NCBI GenBank assembly: GCA_934693215.1
Contig: CAKUVB010000008.1
Coordinates: 1 to 21,930, forward strand
DNA: 21,930 nucleotides
Origin: an uncultured Candidatus Melainabacteria bacterium
GTDB lineage: Bacteria; Cyanobacteriota; Vampirovibrionia; Gastranaerophilales; Gastranaerophilaceae
Direction of reading: 5' to 3'
Positions within the stretch are counted from its first letter, which is position 1. Every line of letters begins with the position of its first letter. The notes under the pieces were generated by a model. It did not search any database, was not told the origin of the DNA, and saw only the letters and a program-made list of their open reading frames with translations. A program made the position numbers and the translations under genes. This document shows positions 6,372 to 13,544 of this stretch, piece after piece.

Positions 6372-8933
6372 TTAAAACTTTTTTAAATGAGCATAAGCTG
6401 CGTCCATAGCTTTTTTACCCATTTTGCCAAAATCAATTGTGTACATTGTGCTATCGCCAATTTGAGTGACATCTAATATATGCCCTATTCCTAGCTTTTC
6501 GTGGAATACACGTTCTCCAACATTGAAAAAATAATCTATATTGGTGTTGTTTTTTAATTCTTCTTTTTCCTTTTCTTTTTGAGCAGTAATAGCATCTTGT
6601 TTACGTTTTTCTTCTAGCATTTGTTTTATAGAATTGTTTTCAAAGAATCGTTTTGCACTTTCTGCCGCTCTTTCTGCTGCACGTTCTTTATTCTTTTTAC
6701 TCTTTACTAATATGGCTCTTTTAGGAGTTCTATCAGGTTGAGAAAAAGATTTTCTTTGAGGAGTGCTTAAACTTTGAGCATTTTTAGGGGCAACAAAATT
6801 TGTTCCAAAACTTCCGGAGTTAAAGGATTTTTTAGAAGATGATTCTCCCCAATCTGATTTAGAAGAACTAGAATACGAAGATTTGCCAGATGATGAATAA
6901 CTATTAGAGTTAGAAGCACGTAGTTTGTTTACAGCACTTCTAAATGTTCTTTCTGATGAATATTCTCCGTTAGATGAAGATGTTTCAATTAGTTGAGGTG
7001 GAATTTCTTCAATAAATCTGCTCGGGTTGTAATATTTGTATTCTCCCCACATTTGACGGCGTTTTGCTGATGATATGTATAATTTTTCTTCAGCACGAGT
7101 AACCCCAACGTACATCAATCTGCGTTCTTCTTCCAATTCTGACATAGAATTGAAGGTTCTTGAATGAGGGAAAATACCTTCTTCAACACCGGCTAAGAAT
7201 ACAATTGGGAATTCCAAACCTTTGGCAGAGTGTAGAGTCATCAATGTTACATTGTTGCTTATTTCTTCCATTCCATCAATATCAGAAACTAATGCAACTT
7301 GTGCTAAAAATTCACCCAGTCTGTTATCGTTGTCCTCTGGTTCAAATTCGTTTGCAACATTCACAAGTTCTTGAAGGTTTTCTATTCTTGCGAGTTCTTC
7401 TGGTGAACCGTCTGCTTGCAATTCTTGAATATAACCACTTTTTTCGATTACTAAACTGATAAATTCGTGTAGTGGATATCTGTGTTCAATTTCTTTTAGG
7501 TTTTTGATTAATTTACCAAATTCAATAAGTTTTGAACGAGTTTTTGGTGCAATTTCTGTTGCATCTTGAATTCGTTCTACTGCTTCAAATAAACTTATAT
7601 CATTACTATCTGCAAATGCTTGTAAGTTCTTGAGAGTTGTTTCACCAATAGAACGTTTTGGAACATTTACGATTCTTTTAAAACTTTGTGAATCATTTAC
7701 ATTATAGATAAGTTTTAGGTATGCAATAGCATCTTTAATTTCTTTTCTGTCATAGAATTTTAGCCCACCATATATTTTATATGGAATGCCTGCGGCTATA
7801 CAAGCTTCTTCTAATGCACGAGATTGAGCATTTGTTCTATATAATATTGCAAATTGGTTGTAATTCGCAGATGTTTTTTTGATGGTTGAGGTTATGAAAT
7901 TAGCTTCATCAGATTCATCATCAGCTTCATAGTATGATATTTTTTCACCATCGCCTTTGTTTGAATAAAGAACTTTGTCTACACGTTCTTCGTTGTTTTC
8001 AATAATTGCGTTTGCGGCTTTTAATATACAAGCCGTAGAACGGTAGTTTTGTTCTAATTTTATTAATTTACATTTTTTAAAGTCGTTTTGGAAATTAAGA
8101 ATAATCTTAAAATCTGCACCACGCCAACTATAAATTGATTGGTCAACATCACCAACAACGCATAGAGAACGAGATTCAGGTATTTCGTTTTCCGGTAAAA
8201 AATTTGTATACAAAGCTCTTACCAAATTGTATTGTGCTTGGTTTGTGTCTTGAAACTCATCTACTAAAATATGCTCAAAGCGAGAGTAATATTTTTCTCT
8301 AACTTCTGCGTTTTGATCTAATAATTTCACGCAAAGCATAAGCATATCGTCAAAATCAATTGCGTTATTGTTGTTCAAGATGTTTTCATATTCTTCAAAA
8401 ACTTGAGCAATTTTTTGTGATTTGAAATCTCTTGCAAAGGTTGCAAACGTATATGCGTCTTGCATTTTGTTTTTTGCATTTGAAATAACTGCTTTTACAA
8501 GTTTAGGTTGATAAGTTTTATCATCAAGATTAAGTTTTTTTATGGCTTGCTTGATAACTGCTATAGAATCTTGTTCATCATAAATTGTAAAATTTTTGTC
8601 TAAGGATTTACCTGATTGGAACGCATATTTGTCGATATCTTGTCTTAGAATACGACCACAAATACTGTGAAAAGTACCAACCCACATATACTTAACTACA
8701 TCTTCGCCAAGAATCGCAGATAATCTTTCACGCATTTCTTTCGCAGCTTTGTTGGTAAATGTAACAGCAAGGATATTATGTGCTTTTATACCGTTTTTTA
8801 TCATATATGCGATACGAGAAGTCAAGACTTTTGTCTTTCCACTTCCTGCTCCTGCCAGTATTAATAATGCTCCCCTTGTCGTTTTAACAGACTCAACTTG
8901 CTGTTCGTTTAAGTTCTCTAATAAATTTTCCAT
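6372..8933 (-). CDS. pcrA: ATP-dependent DNA helicase PcrA/UvrD
   Basis: An 853-residue superfamily 1A 3'-5' DNA helicase acting in nucleotide excision repair, fork restart and removal of RecA or transcription complexes. The motifs are in order: Q motif LNEQQ, Walker A AGAGSGKT (27-34), Ia TFTNKAAKEM, II LVDEFQDTN, III VGDVDQSIYSWRGAD, IV LEQNYRS, V TLHSAKGLEFPIVFLAG, VI ERRLMYVGVTRAEEKL. A serine-rich disordered linker (around residues 660-740) and a basic coiled region lead to a C-terminal Tudor-like domain (VGERVFHEKLGIGHILDV...YTIDFGKMGKKAM), which in PcrA contacts RNA polymerase. Length is slightly above typical because of the linker. The ATG follows TTGGAAATAGGGA. It is divergent from the DprA-like gene. 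Confidence 0.95.
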   Translation of the reverse strand: MENLLENLNEQQVESVKTTRGALLILAGAGSGKTKVLTSRIAYMIKNGIKAHNILAVTFTNKAAKEMRERLSAILGEDVVKYMWVGTFHSICGRILRQDIDKYAFQSGKSLDKNFTIYDEQDSIAVIKQAIKKLNLDDKTYQPKLVKAVISNAKNKMQDAYTFATFARDFKSQKIAQVFEEYENILNNNNAIDFDDMLMLCVKLLDQNAEVREKYYSRFEHILVDEFQDTNQAQYNLVRALYTNFLPENEIPESRSLCVVGDVDQSIYSWRGADFKIILNFQNDFKKCKLIKLEQNYRSTACILKAANAIIENNEERVDKVLYSNKGDGEKISYYEADDESDEANFITSTIKKTSANYNQFAILYRTNAQSRALEEACIAAGIPYKIYGGLKFYDRKEIKDAIAYLKLIYNVNDSQSFKRIVNVPKRSIGETTLKNLQAFADSNDISLFEAVERIQDATEIAPKTRSKLIEFGKLIKNLKEIEHRYPLHEFISLVIEKSGYIQELQADGSPEELARIENLQELVNVANEFEPEDNDNRLGEFLAQVALVSDIDGMEEISNNVTLMTLHSAKGLEFPIVFLAGVEEGIFPHSRTFNSMSELEEERRLMYVGVTRAEEKLYISSAKRRQMWGEYKYYNPSRFIEEIPPQLIETSSSNGEYSSERTFRSAVNKLRASNSNSYSSSGKSSYSSSSKSDWGESSSKKSFNSGSFGTNFVAPKNAQSLSTPQRKSFSQPDRTPKRAILVKSKKNKERAAERAAESAKRFFENNSIKQMLEEKRKQDAITAQKEKEKEELKNNTNIDYFFNVGERVFHEKLGIGHILDVTQIGDSTMYTIDFGKMGKKAMDAAYAHLKKF

Positions 8934-9013
8934 TCCCTATTTCCAAAATCAAAGTTTTATGATATCATTACCATACATGAAAAAAATATAGTTTGCAATT
9001 AGAAGGTGAAAAA

Positions 9014-9598
9014 ATGTCAGATAATAAAAATTTAGCAGATAATAACAATGAAAGCCAAGTATCATCTATTATGGTGCCAATTGATGATAAAGTTGATGCA
9101 GGGAATTCATCACCGGATACAGTTGATGAATTATCAATGGAATTAGCTACTATTAAACAATCAGCAAAAAGAATTGCTATTATTGGTTCAAGAAATCTTG
9201 CAATCACTCACCAACAAATGATTGAAACTTTAGCTACTGCTCTTGTTAGTCAAGGCAACACTATTATTACGTCAGGTGGTTCTTATGGTACTAACGCAGC
9301 GGCTATTAGAGGGGCTATGAAATCCAACCCTCAAAAATTAAAAGTTATTTTACCTCAAACTATCGGACAACAACCTAGTGATGTTCAAGATCAGCTTATC
9401 GGTGTCCCAAACATTGTTGAACACGCAGATAGAGCTATGATGACTTTAGCTGATGCATCAAGAGTTTGTAACAGAGAAATTATTGATGATTGTAATCAAT
9501 TAATTTGTTTCTTATCTCATACAAGTAAAACACTTCATACTGCTGTAGAATATGCAGAAGAAGGTCATAAAGTCGTTACTGTATTTTACTTGGATTAA
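9014..9598 (+). CDS. Stand-alone DprA/SLOG-fold protein, cyanobacterial type
   Basis: A 194-residue protein with one Rossmann-like SLOG domain: IAIIGSRNLAITHQQMIETLATAL, then TIITSGGSYGTNAAAIRGAM, VILPQTIGQQPSD, and a C-terminal NREIIDDCNQLICFLSH...VTVFYLD. The GSR and TSGG..GTNAAAIRGA elements are the nucleotide-binding features of DprA/LOG-like proteins. Full DprA has added domains that are absent here. Short proteins with this architecture in Cyanobacteria are annotated 'DNA recombination-mediator protein A', and this one reads like them. The role is unproven: single-strand DNA handling or nucleotide binding. The start is set at 9014, with AAGGTG 6 nt upstream; an in-frame ATG at 8993 lacks such a site. 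It is followed after 10 nt by the HEAT-like gene, probably one operon. Confidence 0.72.
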   Translation: MSDNKNLADNNNESQVSSIMVPIDDKVDAGNSSPDTVDELSMELATIKQSAKRIAIIGSRNLAITHQQMIETLATALVSQGNTIITSGGSYGTNAAAIRGAMKSNPQKLKVILPQTIGQQPSDVQDQLIGVPNIVEHADRAMMTLADASRVCNREIIDDCNQLICFLSHTSKTLHTAVEYAEEGHKVVTVFYLD

Positions 9599-9608
9599 TT
9601 GAGATATT

Positions 9609-10778
9609 ATGGATTTAATAAAGAATTTGACAGGGAAAGATCCTAATGGTTATGAACCTGTAGCAAGTCGTATAATTAATGAACCTGATGTAGAATTGTT
9701 TGAAGAACTTGTTTCTAAAGACGATTATTTGTTTGATTTTATTAAACAAAATGTTGCTCAAAGATTGGCAAAAGCTTGTAATAAATCAAATTTTAAAAAT
9801 TTGTTCAAGTTTTTAAACATTTACTCGCCATATTATGATGAGTTCATTTCATCTACTCTGGCTCAGTATGCTGATGATGATGTGACTCAAAAAATGTTAG
9901 ATATCTTGAAAAACGGTACAGAATCAGAACAAACTTATGCTGCAAGTTTCTTTTCTTATATCAGAAATGAAGATGCTCTTATGCCTTTAAGAGAAAGGGC
10001 TTATTCTGAAAATACAGATTTAGCAACTAATTGTGCTAGAGCATTGTCAAAGTTGGAAGATGTTGAGGCTTATAATGATGCTTTATCAAAATTAAAGTCA
10101 AAAGATTCGTTTGAGCAGTATTCTGCAGTAAAATTTTTGGTTGCGTATCAAAATACAGATTCTTTGAAAGATATTTTTGTAGCTATGAAAAACTCGCCAA
10201 TGTCAGAAAATATAGCTGCAGAGATACCGTTTTTGTGTTCTCTAAATTCTCTTTTGAATACAGAGTTAAATGATGAGGCAATACTAGCATTTTGCTATAT
10301 TATTAATGGGTTGGTAGAGTTGATACCTGTATCTCAGGTAATTGATTTTGAATTCTATTCAATGATTGATACAATGCTAAAAGCAACTCCAACAGGTCCT
10401 ATTGCCGTAGCGTTGATGCTTGCGAAAGAAAAATTTAATTTGTTTGTCGAAAATGAAGAATATCTTTTTGACGAAGATAAAAACACTAAAAACGAAGTAA
10501 ACGATATCAATATTTTACTAAGCAAAATGAATATCAATAAATATTTGTCACCTTTGTATGAGGAATTGTATGAAGAAAGTGATTTTATATATTTTGCGAT
10601 GGAATTAATTCGTGATGAAGATGCGATAGCGTCTTTGTTGTCAGGTAAAAATCAGACGGTAATATTAAAGGCTATGACTTTGTTAAAATCAATGGGCTGT
10701 TTAACTTCAGAAAAGAAACAGTTGGGGTTGGATAATATTACAGAGGATAGTATCAGGTCTGTTGCTTTAGCTCTTTGA
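9609..10778 (+). CDS. HEAT-like helical repeat protein of unknown function
   Basis: A 389-residue all-helical, acidic protein with no signal peptide or membrane segment. Repeated helix pairs are visible, such as TESEQTYAASFFSYIRNEDALMPLRE, TDLATNCARALSKLEDVEAYNDA and DSFEQYSAVKFLVAYQNTDSLKDIF. Their ~30-residue spacing and AxxFL/ALxxL patterns resemble HEAT repeats, which usually bind other proteins. It starts 10 nt after the DprA-like stop, with GAG 7-9 nt before the ATG, so the two are likely co-translated and perhaps act together. The family is not recognised. It converges with GNAT paralog 4. Confidence 0.65.
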   Translation: MDLIKNLTGKDPNGYEPVASRIINEPDVELFEELVSKDDYLFDFIKQNVAQRLAKACNKSNFKNLFKFLNIYSPYYDEFISSTLAQYADDDVTQKMLDILKNGTESEQTYAASFFSYIRNEDALMPLRERAYSENTDLATNCARALSKLEDVEAYNDALSKLKSKDSFEQYSAVKFLVAYQNTDSLKDIFVAMKNSPMSENIAAEIPFLCSLNSLLNTELNDEAILAFCYIINGLVELIPVSQVIDFEFYSMIDTMLKATPTGPIAVALMLAKEKFNLFVENEEYLFDEDKNTKNEVNDINILLSKMNINKYLSPLYEELYEESDFIYFAMELIRDEDAIASLLSGKNQTVILKAMTLLKSMGCLTSEKKQLGLDNITEDSIRSVALAL

Positions 10779-10860
10779 TAAAGTTAAGTTAGGTTTACTA
10801 TTATTGGTATACAATTTTTAGAAACTTGTTAAGTGTTGACTTTAAATAATAATATCTATA

Positions 10861-11457
10861 TTATTTTGAATTCCAAACCATAAACACGTCAGATTTTTTA
10901 AATCCCATTTTTTTATAGAAACCTTCTGCTTCTGGGAGTGAAAATAGTATAATCTTTTTCTCATTGTATAGCTTCTGGATAGATTTCATTAATTTTGTTC
11001 CGATATGTTGATATTGAGGTTTTTGTTTGGGTGATTTATTACAATGTAAAAGCTTTTTAAAATATTTTTTTAATTTGTTCAGTTTTGAATTGCCATATTC
11101 TTTGGATAAATTTTGTGGATTAACTTGAAAATATGTAATCTCTGGAGTTAAGGTTGGAGTATTGCGATATTCTTCTAATAATGCAATCCCTAGAATTTTG
11201 TTAGAATCTAAATATTTAAAGCTATTGTTTTGTGTAGTTACTGCATATACATGTTTTGAATTTGGGTTTTGGGAATATGCTTTGTATATTCCTGAAACAA
11301 GTGGTGCGTTCCATTTTGCGTAGACATTTTTTATAACTTCACTCTCTGATGGCTCAAGCTCAACAAAAGCTGCAGTACAAGGTTTGTACTCTTTGCCATT
11401 GTATTTTTGAATTTCGACAGAATTTTTATAATTTGCTTTAAAAGTAATTGGATTCAT
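10861..11457 (-). CDS. GNAT-fold acetyltransferase-like protein, paralog 4
   Basis: A 198-residue distant member of the same family, 4.5 kb from the tandem trio. It starts MNPITFKANY and continues AAFVELEPSE. The GNAT elements are ILGIALLEEY, EITYFQVNP, QHIGTKLMKSIQ and FSLPEAEGFYKKMGF. A lysine-rich insertion (roughly residues 130-155, KLKKYFKKLLHCNKSPKQKP) separates strand 5 from the acetyl-CoA loop, which the others lack. No Shine-Dalgarno sequence is visible. It is convergent with the HEAT-like gene. The substrate is unknown; the basic insertion might bind RNA, DNA or a membrane surface (inference). Confidence 0.65.
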   Translation of the reverse strand: MNPITFKANYKNSVEIQKYNGKEYKPCTAAFVELEPSESEVIKNVYAKWNAPLVSGIYKAYSQNPNSKHVYAVTTQNNSFKYLDSNKILGIALLEEYRNTPTLTPEITYFQVNPQNLSKEYGNSKLNKLKKYFKKLLHCNKSPKQKPQYQHIGTKLMKSIQKLYNEKKIILFSLPEAEGFYKKMGFKKSDVFMVWNSK

Positions 11458-11499
11458 ATTAAGAGCATATAATAAAAATATTTCAAGTAAATATAAAAG

Positions 11500-11528
11500 A
11501 AGGACGGAATTTTAATTTCCGTCCTTTT
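11500..11528 (-). terminator. Rho-independent terminator beyond the sigma factor gene
   Basis: The 10-bp stem AAGGACGGAA / TTCCGTCCTT (11500-11509, 11517-11526) has T-rich flanks on either strand. It lies about 145 nt past the sigma factor stop and 43 nt upstream of GNAT paralog 4, so it most likely ends the sigma transcript. The intervening 3' stretch holds no gene I can support, only a weak AACTCTT/AAGAGTT dyad. Confidence 0.75.
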
Positions 11529-11672
11529 GATAATTATAGATAAGTGATGAGATTAGTCTGTTTAACCTTAGCTTCACATTAACCTTTCTAGCTGAACTCT
11601 TCTTAGTTTTTAGTGTATAAAGAGTTAATTATGTTTTGATACCCCCTTTTGAGCCTTCTTAATTTGTCCTTC

Positions 11673-12575
11673 CTAGTCTACGTAGCAACTCAATAATGTA
11701 TTATTTCTCATTTTTTTCAATGCTCTTAATTCTGTTTGTCTAATACATTCTTTTGTAACACCATAGATGTTGCCGATTTCTTCTAGTGTACGTTTAGAAA
11801 TATCATCTAAACCGTAACGCATTTTTACAATAGCTTGTTCTCTGTCTTTTAGAGTGGATATAACTATTTCTAAATCTTTTTTAAGACCGTCAGCTTCAAC
11901 TGATGATGAAACATCTGCAGAAGAATCTTCCAATATATCTGCAACATTTAATTCTTTTCCATTTTGACATTCCATACTGCCTTCAATAGAAATTGTTTTT
12001 GAGTATGCTGATAAGAATGTATCAAGTTTGTCAGGAGAAATGTTCATCTTTTCAGCAACATCTTTGTTTTTTACTTGACAGTTATATTTTCTTTCCATTT
12101 CTGCTTTAACTTTAGAGAATTTAGATAAAGTTTCTTGTATATAAACAGGGATTTTCATACTGTGAGATTGTTCAGAAATTGCTTTGAACATAGCTTGTTT
12201 AATCCACCAAGTAGCATAAGTTTGGAATTTGTAGCCAAGTTTCCAGTTGAATTTTTCTACAGCTACCATTAAACCTAAATTTCCTTCTTGAATTAAGTCA
12301 ACTAAAGGAAGTGCTGACATGTGAATAGCTTTTTTTGCGATTGTTATTACAAGTCTTAAGTTTGCCTGTATAAGTTCTCTTTTTGCATCTTCATCACCGG
12401 TTTTAGCTTTTCTTGCAACTTCTTTTTCTTCTGAAGCTGATAATACAGGAAATTTTGAAATATCTCTGATATAACGTGATAAATCTGAATCTGAGCAAGC
12501 TTTTAAAACACTTATTCTTGCTGGGTTGCTTGATTTGTTAGTTTTCTTCATTTTAATAGGTAACTGTTCTGCCAT
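11673..12575 (-). CDS. RNA polymerase sigma-70 factor, group 2-like
   Basis: A 300-residue sigma-70 family protein without region 1.1 or the large non-conserved insert of RpoD, so it is group 2-like. Region 1.2 is SDLSRYIRDISKFPVLSASEE. Regions 2.1-2.4 run from NLRLVITIAKKA through LVDLIQEGNLGLMVAVEKFNWKLGYKF to TYATWWIKQAMFKAISEQS. Region 3 is roughly residues 150-190. Region 4 ends TLEEIGNIYGVTKECIRQTELRALKKMR, a helix-turn-helix for the -35 element. Relative to the usual VTRERIRQIE it has Lys, Cys and Thr substitutions, though Glu, Arg and Gln are kept. The start has AAGGAG 9 nt upstream. It has its own promoter with an HLR1-type upstream repeat. It is probably a stress- or stationary-phase sigma; rpoD itself is not in the window. 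Confidence 0.88.
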   Translation of the reverse strand: MAEQLPIKMKKTNKSSNPARISVLKACSDSDLSRYIRDISKFPVLSASEEKEVARKAKTGDEDAKRELIQANLRLVITIAKKAIHMSALPLVDLIQEGNLGLMVAVEKFNWKLGYKFQTYATWWIKQAMFKAISEQSHSMKIPVYIQETLSKFSKVKAEMERKYNCQVKNKDVAEKMNISPDKLDTFLSAYSKTISIEGSMECQNGKELNVADILEDSSADVSSSVEADGLKKDLEIVISTLKDREQAIVKMRYGLDDISKRTLEEIGNIYGVTKECIRQTELRALKKMRNNTLLSCYVD

Positions 12576-12678
12576 ACATAAACTCCTTATACACTATACA
12601 CTATCGAATTATTAAATTGGGGTACACAACTATCTTTGAAATTTTACTATCTTAAAAAATAGCACTCGTTACATATTA

Positions 12679-12707
12679 AGTATATACTGAGTATATACAA
12701 AAGTCAA
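12679..12707 (-). promoter_or_regulatory. Consensus promoter of the sigma factor gene, overlapped by tandem GTATATAC palindromes
   Basis: On the minus strand, -35 TTGACT (12702-12707), a 17-nt spacer and -10 TATACT (12679-12684) give a predicted start near 12672, about 97 nt before the ATG. Two copies of the palindrome GTATATAC (12680-12687 and 12691-12698) lie 11 bp apart across the spacer and the -10. Confidence 0.75.
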
Positions 12708-12714
12708 TTATCTT

Positions 12715-12732
12715 GTTACAATTATTTACAAA
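12715..12732 (+). promoter_or_regulatory. HLR1-type direct repeat (putative RpaB site) upstream of the sigma promoter
   Basis: GTTACAAT-TA-TTTACAAA matches the HLR1 consensus (two [G/T]TTACA[A/T][A/T] units separated by 2 nt) at all 16 defined positions. It lies 7 bp beyond the -35 box, at about -43 to -60 from the predicted start, a position suitable for activation. HLR1 is the cyanobacterial RpaB binding element; a close RpaB homolog is encoded at 19930-20694. Binding itself is inferred. Confidence 0.65.
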
Positions 12733-12748
12733 AAGGAGTGGTTTAGAA

Positions 12749-12789
12749 ACTAAAAATCCCAAAAATATTTATTTATTGGGGTTTTTAGT
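12749..12789 (-). terminator. Terminator after the EF-hand-like protein gene
   Basis: Arms 12749-12760 (ACTAAAAATCCC) and 12778-12789 (GGGGTTTTTAGT) pair over 12 positions with one G-T wobble and a 17-nt loop. It lies 33 nt past the stop of the gene at 12822-13298. The T-run is within the stem rather than beyond it, so efficiency is uncertain. Confidence 0.6.
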
Positions 12790-12821
12790 AATTTTATAAA
12801 TTTATTTAAGTTGTTTTGTGT

Positions 12822-13298
12822 TTAGTCGGCTTGTCCAAATTTTTTAATACTTTCTGTAATTTTTTGCATTTTATTTTCTTTGTCAAGTTGTTTTAAGTTA
12901 TCAAATGTTTCTTGTCGAATTTTTGCATTTTCATTATCTACTTCATCATTGTCTAGCCCAAATTTATTGAAACTTGCTTCAATTTCTTGTTTTTTTTCTT
13001 CTTTACGAAGTTGTTTTAATTCATCAAATGTTTCTTGACGAGTTGTAAATTCTGTCATAAATTTGTCGTATAACTCGGTTGCAGTGTTTTTGAAATTATT
13101 CCAGCTTTTACCAATAAATCCGTTAGCTTCTACATAGTTTGCAAATTCTTGGTTGCTAAAATCTTCTTTATCTACAATTTTGTTATTATTTTTATCTCCA
13201 AAGATTTTAATGTCTTGTGGATTTTTTTCTTGAGGTTTAAGGTTTACTTGTTTGCTATCGTCTTGGGGTGTACTACCACTTACAGATGTAATTGCCAT
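12822..13298 (-). CDS. Small EF-hand-like protein with a duplicated RQETFDxLKQL module
   Basis: A 158-residue acidic and lysine-rich protein with no signal peptide. Residues 35-46 (DKNNNKIVDKED) fit an EF-hand/dockerin calcium loop, with D, N, N, D and a terminal D at ligand positions; only one loop is seen. Two near-identical helical units follow, RQETFDELKQLRKEEKK...NKFG (87-114) and RQETFDNLKQLDKENKM...KKFG (128-155), a 41-residue period pointing to internal duplication. The start has AAGGAG about 7 nt upstream. Not recognised as a named family. The N-terminal ~30 residues are polar and probably disordered. Confidence 0.65.
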   Translation of the reverse strand: MAITSVSGSTPQDDSKQVNLKPQEKNPQDIKIFGDKNNNKIVDKEDFSNQEFANYVEANGFIGKSWNNFKNTATELYDKFMTEFTTRQETFDELKQLRKEEKKQEIEASFNKFGLDNDEVDNENAKIRQETFDNLKQLDKENKMQKITESIKKFGQAD

Positions 13299-13371
13299 AT
13301 ATCTCTCCTTATATTGCTTACTTTTATATAAAAAAATTTTAGGAGTCAGAATTTCAAGGAGTGAATTTATC

Positions 13372-13399
13372 TATTATTATTATTATTATTATTATTATT
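13372..13399. repeat. ATT trinucleotide microsatellite
   Basis: An uninterrupted run of TAT/ATT units over 28 nt (just over nine units) lies between the divergent EF-hand-like gene and pnp, 23 nt upstream of the HLR1-like repeat. It encodes only an artefactual poly-Ile ORF. Length variation by slippage is possible. Confidence 0.85.
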
Positions 13400-13421
13400 G
13401 GGTTTGAACCAATTTTGCCGG

Positions 13422-13439
13422 TTTACAAAAATTTACAGA
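13422..13439 (+). promoter_or_regulatory. HLR1-like direct repeat upstream of pnp
   Basis: TTTACAAA-AA-TTTACAGA matches 15 of the 16 defined HLR1 positions. A second, weaker pair, GTTACAAT-TA-TTCATAAT (14 of 16), follows at 13445-13462. If transcription starts near 13483, from the TATAAT at 13471, the first repeat lies at about -61 to -44, the same distance as the perfect site at the sigma factor promoter. Confidence 0.5.
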
Positions 13440-13470
13440 GTTGTGTTACAATTATTCATAATATTTATAG

Positions 13471-13476
13471 TATAAT
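13471..13476 (+). promoter_or_regulatory. Probable -10 element of the pnp promoter
   Basis: A perfect TATAAT lies 68 nt upstream of the chosen pnp start. No good -35 exists at 16-18 nt (ACAATT or TACAAT), as would be expected of an activator-dependent promoter. Confidence 0.5.
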
Positions 13477-13544
13477 TAAACACGTAAGAAATAAAGTAAT
13501 AGTAAATGATTTCGGCTATCGAGCAGTCGGAGAAAGAAGGAAAA

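Noticed and set aside
6954..7020. Possible frameshift or insertion in the pcrA serine-rich linker
   Set aside because: The frame stays open on both sides with intact motif VI before and the Tudor-like domain after; low-complexity linkers at this place are normal for PcrA.
8968..9207. 79-aa minus-strand ORF opposite the DprA-like gene
   Set aside because: It overlaps the start of the well-supported DprA-like gene and has no ribosome-binding site or recognisable domain.
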